Shown here: positions 7,621-16,679 of the stretch, in pieces
Layout: each line of letters opens with the position of its first letter
How positions within the stretch are numbered: the stretch's first letter is position 1
IMG/VR virus record: IMGVR_UViG_3300030117_001134
Coordinates: 1-30,139 of that record
From: a virus
Direction: 5' to 3' (one strand)
DNA length: 30,139 nt
Notes under the pieces: generated by a model
Seen by the model: the letters and a program-made list of their open reading frames with translations, nothing else
What the model was told of the DNA's origin: nothing
Databases searched by the model: none
Translations under genes and position numbers: made by a program

Positions 7621-8324
7621 CTTGGAAAACTGACGCTGAAAAACACGCTTTTGATTGTTTACCAAATGAGTCCTGCGGATTATTGGCAATCATTAAAGGA
7701 GAAAAAAAATATTGGCCATGTAAAAATATTGCAGAAACTTTGCATGAATATTTTATTATTGACCCTGATGATTGGGCAGATTGTGAAGATAGTGGAGAAA
7801 TTATTGGCATTGTACATTCACACCCTGTAGGTTCTATTTACCCCTCAGACAATGACAAAGCCAGTTGTGAGTTTTTGGATCTTGAATGGTTTATTTTTAG
7901 TCCTGTCATGAAAGATTGGTATTCATTTAAACCGTCTGGCTGGAAACCACCATCATTAATAGGACGAAGTTTTGTATGGTCTGTTCATGATTGCTGGTCT
8001 ATAATTCATGACTATTACAAAGAAGTTAAAAATATAAATTTAAAAGAATGGGCAAGACCAAAAAGAATAAAAGATTTTATTGCAAGCCCTATATTTGAAG
8101 AAGGTTTGCCAATTACAGGTTTTAAGAAACAAGAGACTTTAGATAATATACAAAAAGATGATGTTTTGCTTTTTCAATCGGTGACAGGTAATTTAGATCA
8201 TGTGGCTGTTTATGTTGGTGATAACATGATATTAAATCACAATATACATAAATTGTCTTGCAAGGAGCCTCTTGATATGGCTTACCTTCAAAATCTTAGA
8301 GGAGTTTATAGGTATGACCCTTAA
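7617..8324 (+). CDS. K: Tail tip peptidase/peptidoglycan hydrolase K (JAB + NlpC/P60)
   Basis: A 235-residue protein with two catalytic domains in the gpK order. Residues about 1-100 form a JAB/MPN (JAMM) domain with Glu18, the HSHP motif (His67, His69), Ser77 and Asp80, a complete zinc-binding set. Residues about 118-230 form an NlpC/P60 papain-like domain with catalytic Cys126 in HDCW and His195 in LDHVAVYVG. Such proteins process tail components and cut cell-wall peptide bridges during DNA entry. No separate endolysin is seen in the window. The gene overlaps L by four bases and I by eleven. Confidence 0.93.
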   Translation: MTWKTDAEKHAFDCLPNESCGLLAIIKGEKKYWPCKNIAETLHEYFIIDPDDWADCEDSGEIIGIVHSHPVGSIYPSDNDKASCEFLDLEWFIFSPVMKDWYSFKPSGWKPPSLIGRSFVWSVHDCWSIIHDYYKEVKNINLKEWARPKRIKDFIASPIFEEGLPITGFKKQETLDNIQKDDVLLFQSVTGNLDHVAVYVGDNMILNHNIHKLSCKEPLDMAYLQNLRGVYRYDP

Positions 8325-9015
8325 AAAAATTAAAGTTTATGGAAAACTTAGGAAGTTTTTAGGTCAGTCATCTTTTGAAGCTGATGTTGATACACCTTCT
8401 CAAGCAGTAAAATTTCTGCTTTGTAATTTTCCAGAGGTAGAAAGTCATATGGCAAATCAACATTACAAAATAAAAATGGGTGAACAAGATATACCTCTTG
8501 ATTTATTACATCTAAAAGGCTCAGATGATATTAAAATTATTCCTATTGCATCTGGATCTATACCAGTTGTTGCTGCTGTAACTGGGGCATTTTCTGCTGG
8601 TGCTGCGGTTGTAGCTACTGCTGCTTCTGCTATTCCTGTTGTAGGAGGTATTGCTTCTGCGGCTATTGGTGCAGTGGGAACAGTTGTTGGTGCTGTTGGT
8701 ACTGCCGCAACTGCTGTGGCTGCTTTACCTGTTGTTGGGGGGATTGCTAGTGCTGTGGCAACAAGTGTTGCAATAGATGGGGTCACTTCTCTTTTGACAC
8801 CAACACCATCAGTTCCTGACATACCCTCATCTTCGGCCGCTGAAGCTTTTTCACAAAATGATCCACAATTACAATCTAGTAATTACGCTTTTTCTGGCAT
8901 ACAAAACGTCAGCAGAAGTGGTGTTGCAGTTCCGATAATATATGGAGAAAGGTTTGTTGGAAGTGTAATTGTGTCAAATGGTGTTGACACGATCCAAGTA
9001 GATGGTACAGCCTGA
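8314..9015 (+). CDS. I: Tail assembly protein I
   Basis: A 233-residue protein. The start is placed at the ATG at 8314, not the in-frame ATG at 8272, because a GAGGAG ribosome site lies about ten bases upstream and the protein then begins MTLKKIKVYGKLRKFLG, the usual start of lambda gpI. An N-terminal ubiquitin-like part (to about residue 80) is followed by a long hydrophobic Ala/Gly/Val region (about 85-160, possibly membrane-inserting) and the family ending VAVPIIYGERFVGSVIVSNG. In lambda gpI is needed to start the tail tip. The stop overlaps the J start as TGATG. Confidence 0.9.
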   Translation: MTLKKIKVYGKLRKFLGQSSFEADVDTPSQAVKFLLCNFPEVESHMANQHYKIKMGEQDIPLDLLHLKGSDDIKIIPIASGSIPVVAAVTGAFSAGAAVVATAASAIPVVGGIASAAIGAVGTVVGAVGTAATAVAALPVVGGIASAVATSVAIDGVTSLLTPTPSVPDIPSSSAAEAFSQNDPQLQSSNYAFSGIQNVSRSGVAVPIIYGERFVGSVIVSNGVDTIQVDGTA

Positions 9016-12000
9016 TGCCAATTCCAAGTTTTAATGAAAATCAAAGGATAACAAATCCAAAATTACCAAAGGATCATCTTAATAGTACTCAACGGTCAAC
9101 AGTTGTTCATGTGCTAGGTGAAGGAGAGATCTCAGGTTTTCCATCAGCAACTGGTAGTCAAGGTTCGGATCAATATAACGTAACTGCATTGCGTGATGTC
9201 TTTCTTAATGGCACACAAGTTTTACAACAAAATAAAAGTGGCAACTCAACAGATGATTTTAACTTTACTGACGTAGAGTTTGAGCCTAGATTTGGAACAT
9301 CAGGTCAAACACATATTGGTGGCATTTCAGACATTGAAACAGAAAACACTGTGGGAGTTGCCGTTACAAATGGATCACCAGTTTCAAGATCAATAGCTAA
9401 CTCTAATATAAATGCTGTCAGAGTAACTATTGGATTTAATTCTTTACAGAAATTTGAGGATAATGGAGATATATCTGGCACATCTGTTGCTTTAAGAATA
9501 CAAATAATACAAAATAATGGCACTACTACAACACCCATAAATGATACAGTCACAGGAAAAAGCCCTAGTGCATATTTTAGGGATTATAGAATAAATATTC
9601 CATCTGGTTTCAGTTTTCCCATAACTGTAAGAGTCATAAGAGATACGGCAGACAGTAGTGTTACAACCTTGCAAAATAGCACAGTTTTTTCCTCTTTTAC
9701 AGAAATTATTGACAAGCAAAATGCATATCCAAATACTGCTCATGTTGCGATAAGAGTAGATGCAGAGCAGTTTCCACAAACGCCAAGAACCATGTTTCGG
9801 GTGCGTGGAGTCAAGATTAAAATTCCACACAATGCATCTGTTAGATCAGATGGAAGTTTATCTTTTAGTGGTGTTTTTAATGGCACACTAAAAACAGATA
9901 AAGAATATTGTAATTGCCCAGCTTGGGTACTTTATGATGTTTTAACAAATGAAAGATATGGATTTGGCGATCATATATCAGAAAGCCAACTTGATAAATT
10001 TGCTTTTTATTCTGCCTCTGTTTATAACAATGAATTAATTTCAGACAATGAAGGAGGCACTCAGCCTCGTTTTAGTTGCAATGCGGTTATTCAAAATCAA
10101 CAGGACGCATATCGTTTGATAGGAGAGCTTTGTAGTGTGATGAGAGTGCAAGCATACTATCAAGCTGGGTCAATAACCATAACCCAAGATAGACCGACAG
10201 ATCCTAGTTATCTTTTTACTCTTGCAAATGTTTTGCCTGATGGTTTTAGCTACACAAACACATCTAAACGAATTAAATACACAGTAATAAATATTCAATT
10301 TTTTGATATGGAAACTCAAGAATTTGATTATGAGACTGTCGAAGATACATCATTACAGGCTAAATATGGATTTGTCGTCAAAAATATTCGGGCATTTGCA
10401 GTTACATCAAGAGGAATGGCACACAGGCTTGGAAAATGGTTTCTGTACACACAAGCAAATGAAGGTGAAGTCGTTACATTCACTACAACACTTGAAGCTG
10501 GTACTTTAGTAAGAGTTGGGGCTGTTATAAAAGTTGCAGATCCTGTAAGGTCTGGCTTAAGGAAAGGAGGAAGAATTACCTCTGCGTCAACAACACAAAT
10601 AATTGTAGATGATGCTAGTAGTGCTACAGATTTAGACGACACTAATAATCCAATAGTATCTGTAATATTGCCTGATGGAACAATCGAGACTAAAACTGTT
10701 TCCAATATCACAGAAAGAACTATTAATGTAAGTAGTCCTTTCAGTGCAACACCAAATCCAAACTCTGTCTGGGTACTAGAAAATGATGTAGTTGAAACTC
10801 AATTGTTTAGAGTTGTAGGAGTAACAGAGGTTGCAAGTCTTACTTATCAAATTACTGCTGTATTTCATAACACAGGTAAATATAATTTTGTCGAAGATGG
10901 TACAACGCTTCCAACAAGGACAATAACAACTTTAACAGATTTAAAAAATCCACCATCAAACCTTGAGGCAACAGAAAAAATTGTTGTTATAAATAACAAA
11001 GCCATAAGCAAATTGTTTATTACTTGGCAACCTGTAAAGGGTGTACAAGAATATCAAGTTCAGTACAGAGTTAATAATGGTAATTTTACAAATGTAAGTG
11101 TATCAAGAACTGATTTTGAGATTGTAAATACTGTTTTAGGAACTTATGAAATAAGAGTTTTTAGTTATAACGCTTTAAAAATTACATCAAATCAACCATC
11201 AATAATTACTGTTAACACAATTGGGAAAACAGCAGTTCCATCTAATGTACAAAATTTGAGAATAGAACCAGTAAGTCCAAAACTTATCCGTCTTAGATGG
11301 GACGCATCAGTAGATACAGATGTGGTGCATGGGGGTTTTTGTAGAATTAGACATTCTCCACAAGCTACTGGCTTTGCTACATTTCAAAACGCCACTGACA
11401 TAGATAAATTGGCTGGAAATAGCACACAAATTACTGTTCCATACATTGAGGGAGAATATCTGGTTCGCTTCGAGGACGATGGCGGCAGACTTAGTTCAAG
11501 TTCAGCTTCAATAATTATTGATTTACCTGATTCTCTTGGAGCTTTGACGGCGCAGACAAGGAGAGAAGATAATGATTCACCAAAATTTCAAGGTGCAAAG
11601 ACTAATGTTACCTTTGATTCATCTGTAAATTCATTAAAACTCACAGACCCAGCTACAAATGCCACAGGAGAGTATGCTTTTAATGAGGTCTTGGATCTAG
11701 GCGGTGTATTTAGTTTAGATTTAAAAAGGCATATACAAACTGAAAGTTTTTACTCAGGCAGTTTATTTGATTCAAGAACAGCTTTAATAAATACTTGGAC
11801 TGATTTTGACGGTGGACAAGCAACAGCAACAAATTGTGAAATGCTTGTTGCAGTGACTCAAGATAATCCCTCATCTGGATCTCCAACATTTACAGCTTTC
11901 CAAACATTTGTAAATGGCACATATAAAGGAAGAGGTTTTAAATTTAAAGTTATTTTGAGTACAGGTGATCCAGCCCAAAATATAAAAGTTTCTGAATTAG

Positions 12001-12302
12001 GTTATACTGCTACATTTCAAAGAAGAACAGAGCAAAGTGCAACTGCTATTGCGTCAACTGCTGGTGTTAAAAATATTACATTTGATAAACCGTTTTTCAC
12101 AGGCACTTCCGCTTTGTTAGGAGCAAACAGTAATTTGCCATCAATAGGAATTACAGCGACAGATAATATAACTAGCGGTGATTTTTTTCAAGTCACTAAT
12201 ATATCTGCAACAGGTTTTTCAGTCCATTTCAAAGACTCTACAAATGCAAGTATTAATAGAAATTTTAACTTTACTGCGGTAGGATTTGGTAAAGGTGTTT
12301 AA
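9015..12302 (+). CDS. J: Central tail tip / host-specificity protein J
   Basis: A 1095-residue protein, the largest here and close to lambda gpJ in size (1132). The start (LNSTQRSTVVHVLGEGEISG) and the central block (NCPAWVLYDVLTNERYGFG, then FSCNAVIQNQQDAYRLIGEL) are the conserved hub of phage tail tip proteins. Residues about 646-735 and 738-840 look like two fibronectin type III repeats (TWQPVKGVQEYQVQYR and RLRWDASVDTD). Residues from about 840 to the end are less conserved and probably carry or lead to receptor contacts. gpJ closes the tube tip, releases the tape measure and helps choose the host. Confidence 0.93.
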   Translation: MPIPSFNENQRITNPKLPKDHLNSTQRSTVVHVLGEGEISGFPSATGSQGSDQYNVTALRDVFLNGTQVLQQNKSGNSTDDFNFTDVEFEPRFGTSGQTHIGGISDIETENTVGVAVTNGSPVSRSIANSNINAVRVTIGFNSLQKFEDNGDISGTSVALRIQIIQNNGTTTTPINDTVTGKSPSAYFRDYRINIPSGFSFPITVRVIRDTADSSVTTLQNSTVFSSFTEIIDKQNAYPNTAHVAIRVDAEQFPQTPRTMFRVRGVKIKIPHNASVRSDGSLSFSGVFNGTLKTDKEYCNCPAWVLYDVLTNERYGFGDHISESQLDKFAFYSASVYNNELISDNEGGTQPRFSCNAVIQNQQDAYRLIGELCSVMRVQAYYQAGSITITQDRPTDPSYLFTLANVLPDGFSYTNTSKRIKYTVINIQFFDMETQEFDYETVEDTSLQAKYGFVVKNIRAFAVTSRGMAHRLGKWFLYTQANEGEVVTFTTTLEAGTLVRVGAVIKVADPVRSGLRKGGRITSASTTQIIVDDASSATDLDDTNNPIVSVILPDGTIETKTVSNITERTINVSSPFSATPNPNSVWVLENDVVETQLFRVVGVTEVASLTYQITAVFHNTGKYNFVEDGTTLPTRTITTLTDLKNPPSNLEATEKIVVINNKAISKLFITWQPVKGVQEYQVQYRVNNGNFTNVSVSRTDFEIVNTVLGTYEIRVFSYNALKITSNQPSIITVNTIGKTAVPSNVQNLRIEPVSPKLIRLRWDASVDTDVVHGGFCRIRHSPQATGFATFQNATDIDKLAGNSTQITVPYIEGEYLVRFEDDGGRLSSSSASIIIDLPDSLGALTAQTRREDNDSPKFQGAKTNVTFDSSVNSLKLTDPATNATGEYAFNEVLDLGGVFSLDLKRHIQTESFYSGSLFDSRTALINTWTDFDGGQATATNCEMLVAVTQDNPSSGSPTFTAFQTFVNGTYKGRGFKFKVILSTGDPAQNIKVSELGYTATFQRRTEQSATAIASTAGVKNITFDKPFFTGTSALLGANSNLPSIGITATDNITSGDFFQVTNISATGFSVHFKDSTNASINRNFNFTAVGFGKGV

Positions 12303-12305
12303 TTA

Positions 12306-12908
12306 ATGGCAAGAACAGATACAACAGGCGGAAGTGGGTATGTCATAGATAATGGCACAGGAGCGCAAGTCCGCACAAAATTAAATCAAATAACAGCAGC
12401 AATAAATTCTCTTAATAGTGGTTCTGGTGATCCTTCAATAAATACAGCTTTTCAACCTCATATTGATACAAGTACAAATTTATTTCGCATAAGAAATGCT
12501 GCTAATAATGGCTATATAACTTTAGGAAATATTAGTCAGGAAAACTTTGGTCATGCTGATCTTACAGGAGCAACATTTACTGGCTCAGTAATACACAATT
12601 ATACTGGTGCATTACGATTACCTGTAGGAACAACAGCCCAAAGGCCAACAAGTCCTAATGCTGGAGATATAAGATTTAACTCGACAACAACTGAAGCTGA
12701 GATCTTTAATGGTACTATTTTCACAGCAGTTGCTGGTGGGGCGGGTGCAACTGGTGGTGGAAACGATCAATGGGTGTTTGAAAACGATCAAACAGTCACA
12801 CAAAATTATGAAATTTCTGCCAATAAACACGCACATTCTGTTAGTCCAACAATTAACAATGGCGTGACAATTACTGTGCCAAGCGGTGCAATCCTTGTTA
12901 TCTTATAG
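12306..12908 (+). CDS. Short tail fibre / tip accessory protein
   Basis: A 200-residue structural protein following J. The N-terminal part (MARTDTTGGSGYVIDNGTG, then VRTKLNQITAAINSLNSGSG) is helical and probably anchors it. A cyanophage-type fibre segment LRLPVGTTAQRPTSPNAGDI, with RFNSTTTEAEIFNG after it, lies at about residues 105-135. The last 21 residues (PTINNGVTITVPSGA, then hydrophobic) closely match the last 21 residues of the large fibre encoded at 18001-19509, so both may share a tip module. Function as fibre or adhesin is inferred from context. Confidence 0.65.
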   Translation: MARTDTTGGSGYVIDNGTGAQVRTKLNQITAAINSLNSGSGDPSINTAFQPHIDTSTNLFRIRNAANNGYITLGNISQENFGHADLTGATFTGSVIHNYTGALRLPVGTTAQRPTSPNAGDIRFNSTTTEAEIFNGTIFTAVAGGAGATGGGNDQWVFENDQTVTQNYEISANKHAHSVSPTINNGVTITVPSGAILVIL

Positions 12909-12910
12909 TT

Positions 12911-13876
12911 ATGGCTTTAGCAATTAACGGAACAACTGGTATCTCTGGCGTTGACGGATCATCTTCCGCACCAGCGATTGTTGGTTCTGACTCAAATACA
13001 GGTTTTTCATTTGCATCTGATACTGTAAACATAAACACTGGCGGTACATCTAGAGTTAATATTGACAGTTCTGGGCATTTAAATATGCCAACTGATTCTG
13101 GACAAATACGTTTGGGAGCTTCACAAGATTTATTGATATTCCATGATTCTAACAATTCTGTAATTCGGGAATCTGGGACAGGCTCTTTGTTTCTTGAAAG
13201 TGACACTAATATTTTTTTAGGAAAAACAAACGGTGGAGAAGTATTTATAAAATGTGAGGCTGATGGTGCGGTGGAAATCTACCATAATAATGTTCGTATA
13301 ATAACCACAGGAGACGGAGGCAATGTTGATACTAATAAAGGTCAAATTGATATACAAGGTAAAATTCATACTCAATTAGGCAACAACGGTACTAATAGTT
13401 TTAATAGAGAAACATCAGGCAATCAAATTGTATTTAATACAACAGGAACAACAAGAGGCAGTATTTCATCTAATGGATCAACTGTTTCTTTCAATACGAC
13501 ATCTGACTATAGATTAAAAGAAAATGAAGTTGCTATATCAGACGGTATTACAAGGTTAAAAAAATTAAAACCATATAGATTTAATTTTAAATCAGACACA
13601 AATACAATAGTTGACGGTTTTTTTGCTCATGAGGTAACAACTGCTGTACCTGAAGCAGTAAATGGTGTTAAAGATGCAACTGAAACTACATATTATGATG
13701 AAAATGATACTATTCCAGATGGTAAAGTTGTTGGTGATGTTAAAGAATCTGCTTCGATTGTTCCTCAAGGTTTAGATCAAAGTAAATTAGTTCCTTTGCT
13801 TACCGCTGCATTAAAAGAGGCCGTTGGTAAAATAGAAACATTAGAAACAAAAGTTGCTGCATTGGAGGCTGCATAA
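12911..13876 (+). CDS. Tail fibre with C-terminal S74 intramolecular chaperone
   Basis: A 321-residue protein. Residues about 65-135 are a beta module (IRLGASQDLLIFHDSNN through DGAVEIYHNNVRI) also present three times in the fibre at 18001. The C-terminal 124 residues are a Peptidase_S74 chaperone: the catalytic SDYRLKEN motif begins at Ser198 and is followed by ITRLKKLKPYRFNF, DGFFAHEV and a closing coiled coil. S74 domains trimerise the fibre and then cut themselves off just before the serine, so the mature fibre should be about 197 residues. The protein is short for an S74 fibre and may act as a side spike. Confidence 0.85.
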   Translation: MALAINGTTGISGVDGSSSAPAIVGSDSNTGFSFASDTVNINTGGTSRVNIDSSGHLNMPTDSGQIRLGASQDLLIFHDSNNSVIRESGTGSLFLESDTNIFLGKTNGGEVFIKCEADGAVEIYHNNVRIITTGDGGNVDTNKGQIDIQGKIHTQLGNNGTNSFNRETSGNQIVFNTTGTTRGSISSNGSTVSFNTTSDYRLKENEVAISDGITRLKKLKPYRFNFKSDTNTIVDGFFAHEVTTAVPEAVNGVKDATETTYYDENDTIPDGKVVGDVKESASIVPQGLDQSKLVPLLTAALKEAVGKIETLETKVAALEAA

Positions 13877-14434
13877 ATGGCAAAAATTCAGCTAAATGCT
13901 GCGTCAGGGGGAGGCTCAGTTGCTTTAGAAGGGCCAGCATCTTTAGGTTCTGATAAAGTTATAAAATTTCCAAATAGTCCTAATCTTATAATTCAAGTTC
14001 TGCAAACTGTAAAAACAGATACTTTTAGTACAACTTCGTCTGGTTTTTCTGATATTACAGGTTTATCTGTAGCTATAACACCAACTTCAAGTAATAGCAA
14101 AATTCTTCTTCATTATGATGCTAATGTTGGTGGCAATGAAATAGTTTTTGTGAGACTTATGAGAGGCAGCACAGCTATTGGTATCGGTGATGCAGGTAAT
14201 AATAGACAAAGAGTTACACAAGGTGGTGTATTTAGAAATAATAATGATGATAAATTAAGTATTTTTAGTGGTTCTTTTTTAGACAGCCCTAGTTCAACTT
14301 CAACCCAAACTTACAAATTACAAGTTTTTTTATATTCAGGAACTGTAACAGTTAATATGCCTAAAAATGATACTGACGCAAGTTACACAGGTAGAGGTAT
14401 TTCCACAATAACAGCTATGGAGGTGTCAGTATGA
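13877..14434 (+). CDS. Structural protein of the fibre cassette, unknown function
   Basis: A 185-residue, beta-rich protein (MAKIQLNAASGGGSVALEG, later FSDITGLSVAITPTSSNSKI and a closing TITAMEVSV). This overall pattern, a short N-terminal tag, a D-I-TGLS strand and an ITAME ending, is common in cyanophage and marine phage virion proteins whose role is not known. It starts directly after the S74 fibre stop and overlaps the next gene by ATGA. I infer a head or tail fibre accessory protein. Confidence 0.55.
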   Translation: MAKIQLNAASGGGSVALEGPASLGSDKVIKFPNSPNLIIQVLQTVKTDTFSTTSSGFSDITGLSVAITPTSSNSKILLHYDANVGGNEIVFVRLMRGSTAIGIGDAGNNRQRVTQGGVFRNNNDDKLSIFSGSFLDSPSSTSTQTYKLQVFLYSGTVTVNMPKNDTDASYTGRGISTITAMEVSV

Positions 14435-14745
14435 GTTTCGACCATAATGCAGTTTTTAAAGCTTATCCAGCAGTAGTCACTTATGATGACTCATTTGGTT
14501 TATATGGCATAGATAAAGATGGAAATAAAGTGACAATGGAAGAGTCGAAAATTACTGAGGCTAAAACTACTCTTGATGCTGAAGCCGCTGCTATAGCTTA
14601 TAAGTCTGTAAGAGAACCTTTATATCCCTCTCTTGGTGATTTTGCAGATGCTATGTATTGGAATAGTAAAGGAGATTCTAGTAAACTTACAGCATATTAT
14701 GCAGCCTGTGAAAAGGTAAAAACAGACAATCCAAAGCCTAGCTAA
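14431..14745 (+). CDS. Putative tail fibre assembly-type protein
   Basis: A 104-residue protein. The first half (YPAVVTYDDSFGLYGIDKDG) is a small beta unit. The second half carries REPLYPSLGDFADAMYWNSK and YYAACEKVKTDNP, a pattern (YPS.GD..DA..W...GD......Y...C..VK..YP) seen in small phage proteins often annotated as fibre-assembly or tail-associated. It is linked to both neighbours by overlap or a two-base gap. Whether it is a chaperone or a virion part cannot be told from sequence. Confidence 0.55.
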   Translation: MSFDHNAVFKAYPAVVTYDDSFGLYGIDKDGNKVTMEESKITEAKTTLDAEAAAIAYKSVREPLYPSLGDFADAMYWNSKGDSSKLTAYYAACEKVKTDNPKPS

Positions 14746-14747
14746 TT

Positions 14748-15920
14748 ATGTCAACAATTAAAGTCAACAATCTAGAATCTGCAACTGGCGGTGGTGTTGC
14801 AGCAAAATTAACCTCTGTTAATGGAGGAAGAATAGGCACAAACAATCTGGTGGTTAACGGAGCAATGCAAATAGCACAAAGGGGTACATCATCTACAGCA
14901 CAAAATTATGGATCTTTGGATAGATTTAAAATCATATATTCAGGACATGATGAAGCACCTACACATTCACAGGTAGATGTTGCTGCTGGAACAACTCCTT
15001 ATATATCAGGATTTAGAAAAGCGTACAAAATAACTAATGGGAATCAAACTTCTGGTGCTCAATCTAATAGCAGAATTGAATTACAAACAAATTTAGAAGG
15101 ACAAGATCTTGCTCAAAGTGGTTGGAATTATGTTTCTGATTCAAGTTTTATAACTTTATCTTTTTGGGTAAAATCAAGTGTTGCACAAACTTTTGCAGGT
15201 CGATTACAAACCCAAACCGCAGGGGGAAATGGAGCTACATCAAGATTTAAATATAACTTTGCTTTGAATGCTAATACTTGGACTAAGATAACAAAAACAG
15301 TATCTGGAAATTCTAATTTAGCTTTTACTACTGATAATGAAAATGGTTTCAGAATAAGTTTTTTTGCATTTATGGGAACAACTTTTACAGACAGCAGCAC
15401 TGCAACAGATGTGTGGGCTGATAATACAGGTGGAGATAGAGCAGATGATATGACAAGTACTTGGTTTACAACAAATGACGCTACTTTAGAAATTACTGGA
15501 GTTCAGCTTGAAGTCGGTGAAGTGGCAACCGCCTTTCAATTTAAATCATTCGCACAGGAACTTGCTTTATGTCAGAGGTATTATTATCAAATAGGCTCAA
15601 CAAATATAGGTTCGGGAGATTATGCAATGCTACTAGGATATACTTTTTTTAATGGTTTGCGTATTGCTGCTGGTTTCATAGCACCTCATGCAATGAGAAC
15701 AACACCATCAATTTCTGAAATAGGAAATGGCATTTCTGGATATGGTCAAGGAACAAATAGTACTATTGCTTCAATATTTGGTATTGTTGGTGCAACCGAT
15801 TCAAACTGGATTGGATTTATTGCTGATGGAACTGGCAGTTTTGATTGGGGAAATGACAAGCATACCATAGCACTTACAAATACTGGTGGTGGTGGTCTAT
15901 CCTTTTCTGCTGAACTTTAA
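14748..15920 (+). CDS. Tail fibre / adhesin with carbohydrate-binding-like domain
   Basis: A 390-residue protein of a type common in marine phages. The N-terminal anchor (STIKVNNLESATGGGVAAKL) leads to NLVVNGAMQIAQRGTSS and a jelly-roll-like region (SFITLSFWVKSSVAQTFAG, then LEITGVQLEVGEVATAFQF) ending in a C-terminal region from about residue 265 that is probably specific to this phage. The phrase NGA..IAQRG.S and the GVQLEVG..AT.F motif mark phage fibres or spike proteins with a CBM-like fold that bind surface sugars. Enzymatic activity is not suggested by any motif. Confidence 0.7.
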   Translation: MSTIKVNNLESATGGGVAAKLTSVNGGRIGTNNLVVNGAMQIAQRGTSSTAQNYGSLDRFKIIYSGHDEAPTHSQVDVAAGTTPYISGFRKAYKITNGNQTSGAQSNSRIELQTNLEGQDLAQSGWNYVSDSSFITLSFWVKSSVAQTFAGRLQTQTAGGNGATSRFKYNFALNANTWTKITKTVSGNSNLAFTTDNENGFRISFFAFMGTTFTDSSTATDVWADNTGGDRADDMTSTWFTTNDATLEITGVQLEVGEVATAFQFKSFAQELALCQRYYYQIGSTNIGSGDYAMLLGYTFFNGLRIAAGFIAPHAMRTTPSISEIGNGISGYGQGTNSTIASIFGIVGATDSNWIGFIADGTGSFDWGNDKHTIALTNTGGGGLSFSAEL

Positions 15921-15922
15921 CT

Positions 15923-16099
15923 ATGACTATTTCTTACAAATTTACACCTTTAAACAGACAAGGCAAACAAGATACTGTTATTAAAATTGACAGCACAAAA
16001 CCTCAAAGAACTTTCATACCATTTAATTCTGCAAACACCGACTATCAAGAATATCTTGAGTGGGTAGCGGAAGGTAACACTACTGAGGCTGCTGATTAA
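15923..16099 (+). CDS. Small fibre-cassette protein
   Basis: A 58-residue ORF starting two bases after the previous stop and ending in TAATG overlap with the next gene. It reads MTISYKFTPLNRQGKQDTV at the start and ends with NTDYQEYLEWVAEGNTTEAAD. The ending Y.EYL.WVAEGN...AD is frequent in short proteins next to cyanophage structural genes. Function is unknown. It may help fibre assembly or be a small virion part. Confidence 0.6.
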   Translation: MTISYKFTPLNRQGKQDTVIKIDSTKPQRTFIPFNSANTDYQEYLEWVAEGNTTEAAD

Positions 16100-16443
16100 T
16101 GGCTATAGTTGCTGGAACTTATGATTTTACTGTTCAGAGAAGATCAGATCACACTGAACTTTTTAGAATTACTGATTCAAATGATAGTGCTGTAAATCTA
16201 ACTGGTTTTACAGTAGCTGCTCAAGTTTGGGATAAAGAGAGGACAGGAAAATATGCAGATTTTACGGTGGCTTATACAAATAGAACCAATGGTGAATTTA
16301 GTATCAGTTTGACACATGTTGAAACTTTGCAATTTACACCTAATGAGTTATCTTATGACGTTTTACTTTTAAATCCCAGCGGCAAGCGTGAATACTATAT
16401 TGAAGGTACTATATTTGTAAGTGAAGGCTATACCACATTATGA
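16099..16443 (+). CDS. BppU-like beta-sandwich structural protein
   Basis: A 114-residue protein built of alternating strands: YDFTVQRRSDHTELFRITD, NLTGFTVAAQVWDKE, FTVAYTNRTNGEFSISL and LSYDVLLLNPSGKREYYIEG. The order input range, LTG-V--Q-, then Y-V-L-PSG-- YIEG resembles the N-terminal sandwich of phage baseplate upper proteins (BppU-type) and many small cyanophage virion proteins. It is coupled at both ends (TAATG and ATGA). It probably attaches fibres to the tail tip. Confidence 0.6.
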   Translation: MAIVAGTYDFTVQRRSDHTELFRITDSNDSAVNLTGFTVAAQVWDKERTGKYADFTVAYTNRTNGEFSISLTHVETLQFTPNELSYDVLLLNPSGKREYYIEGTIFVSEGYTTL

Positions 16444-16676
16444 GCAACATTAATGTCACTCAAAATAAAAACACCGTTACTGTTAACGGTGAAACAAGAG
16501 TAGTTACTGTTAAAGCACAAGGCCCACAAGGGCCAACCTTTTCATCTTCTGGTGCTACTTTAAATGATTCAAGTAAAGTAGATGGGTCAGTGGTGTTTTT
16601 CGATTCATCTAGTGGTACATTTAAAGCAGACAGTACAACTACAAAACTCACACTTGTCAATGGAGGTAATTTTTAG
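16440..16676 (+). CDS. Small structural protein with a GPQGP motif
   Basis: A 78-residue protein. The first 30 residues are strand-forming (NVTQNKNTVTVNGETRVVTV), followed by one collagen-like GPQGP turn and a Ser/Thr-rich second half ending KLTLVNGGNF. The last part (DGSVVFFDSSSGTFKA) resembles the ends of small cyanophage collar or fibre proteins. It overlaps the gene before by ATGA and is followed three bases later by a fibre gene, so it is likely a virion accessory protein. Confidence 0.55.
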   Translation: MSNINVTQNKNTVTVNGETRVVTVKAQGPQGPTFSSSGATLNDSSKVDGSVVFFDSSSGTFKADSTTTKLTLVNGGNF

Positions 16677-16679
16677 GTC

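Noticed and set aside
8272-8313. Longer gpI start at 8272
   Set aside because: The ATG at 8314 has the GAGGAG ribosome site and gives the standard gpI N-terminus.
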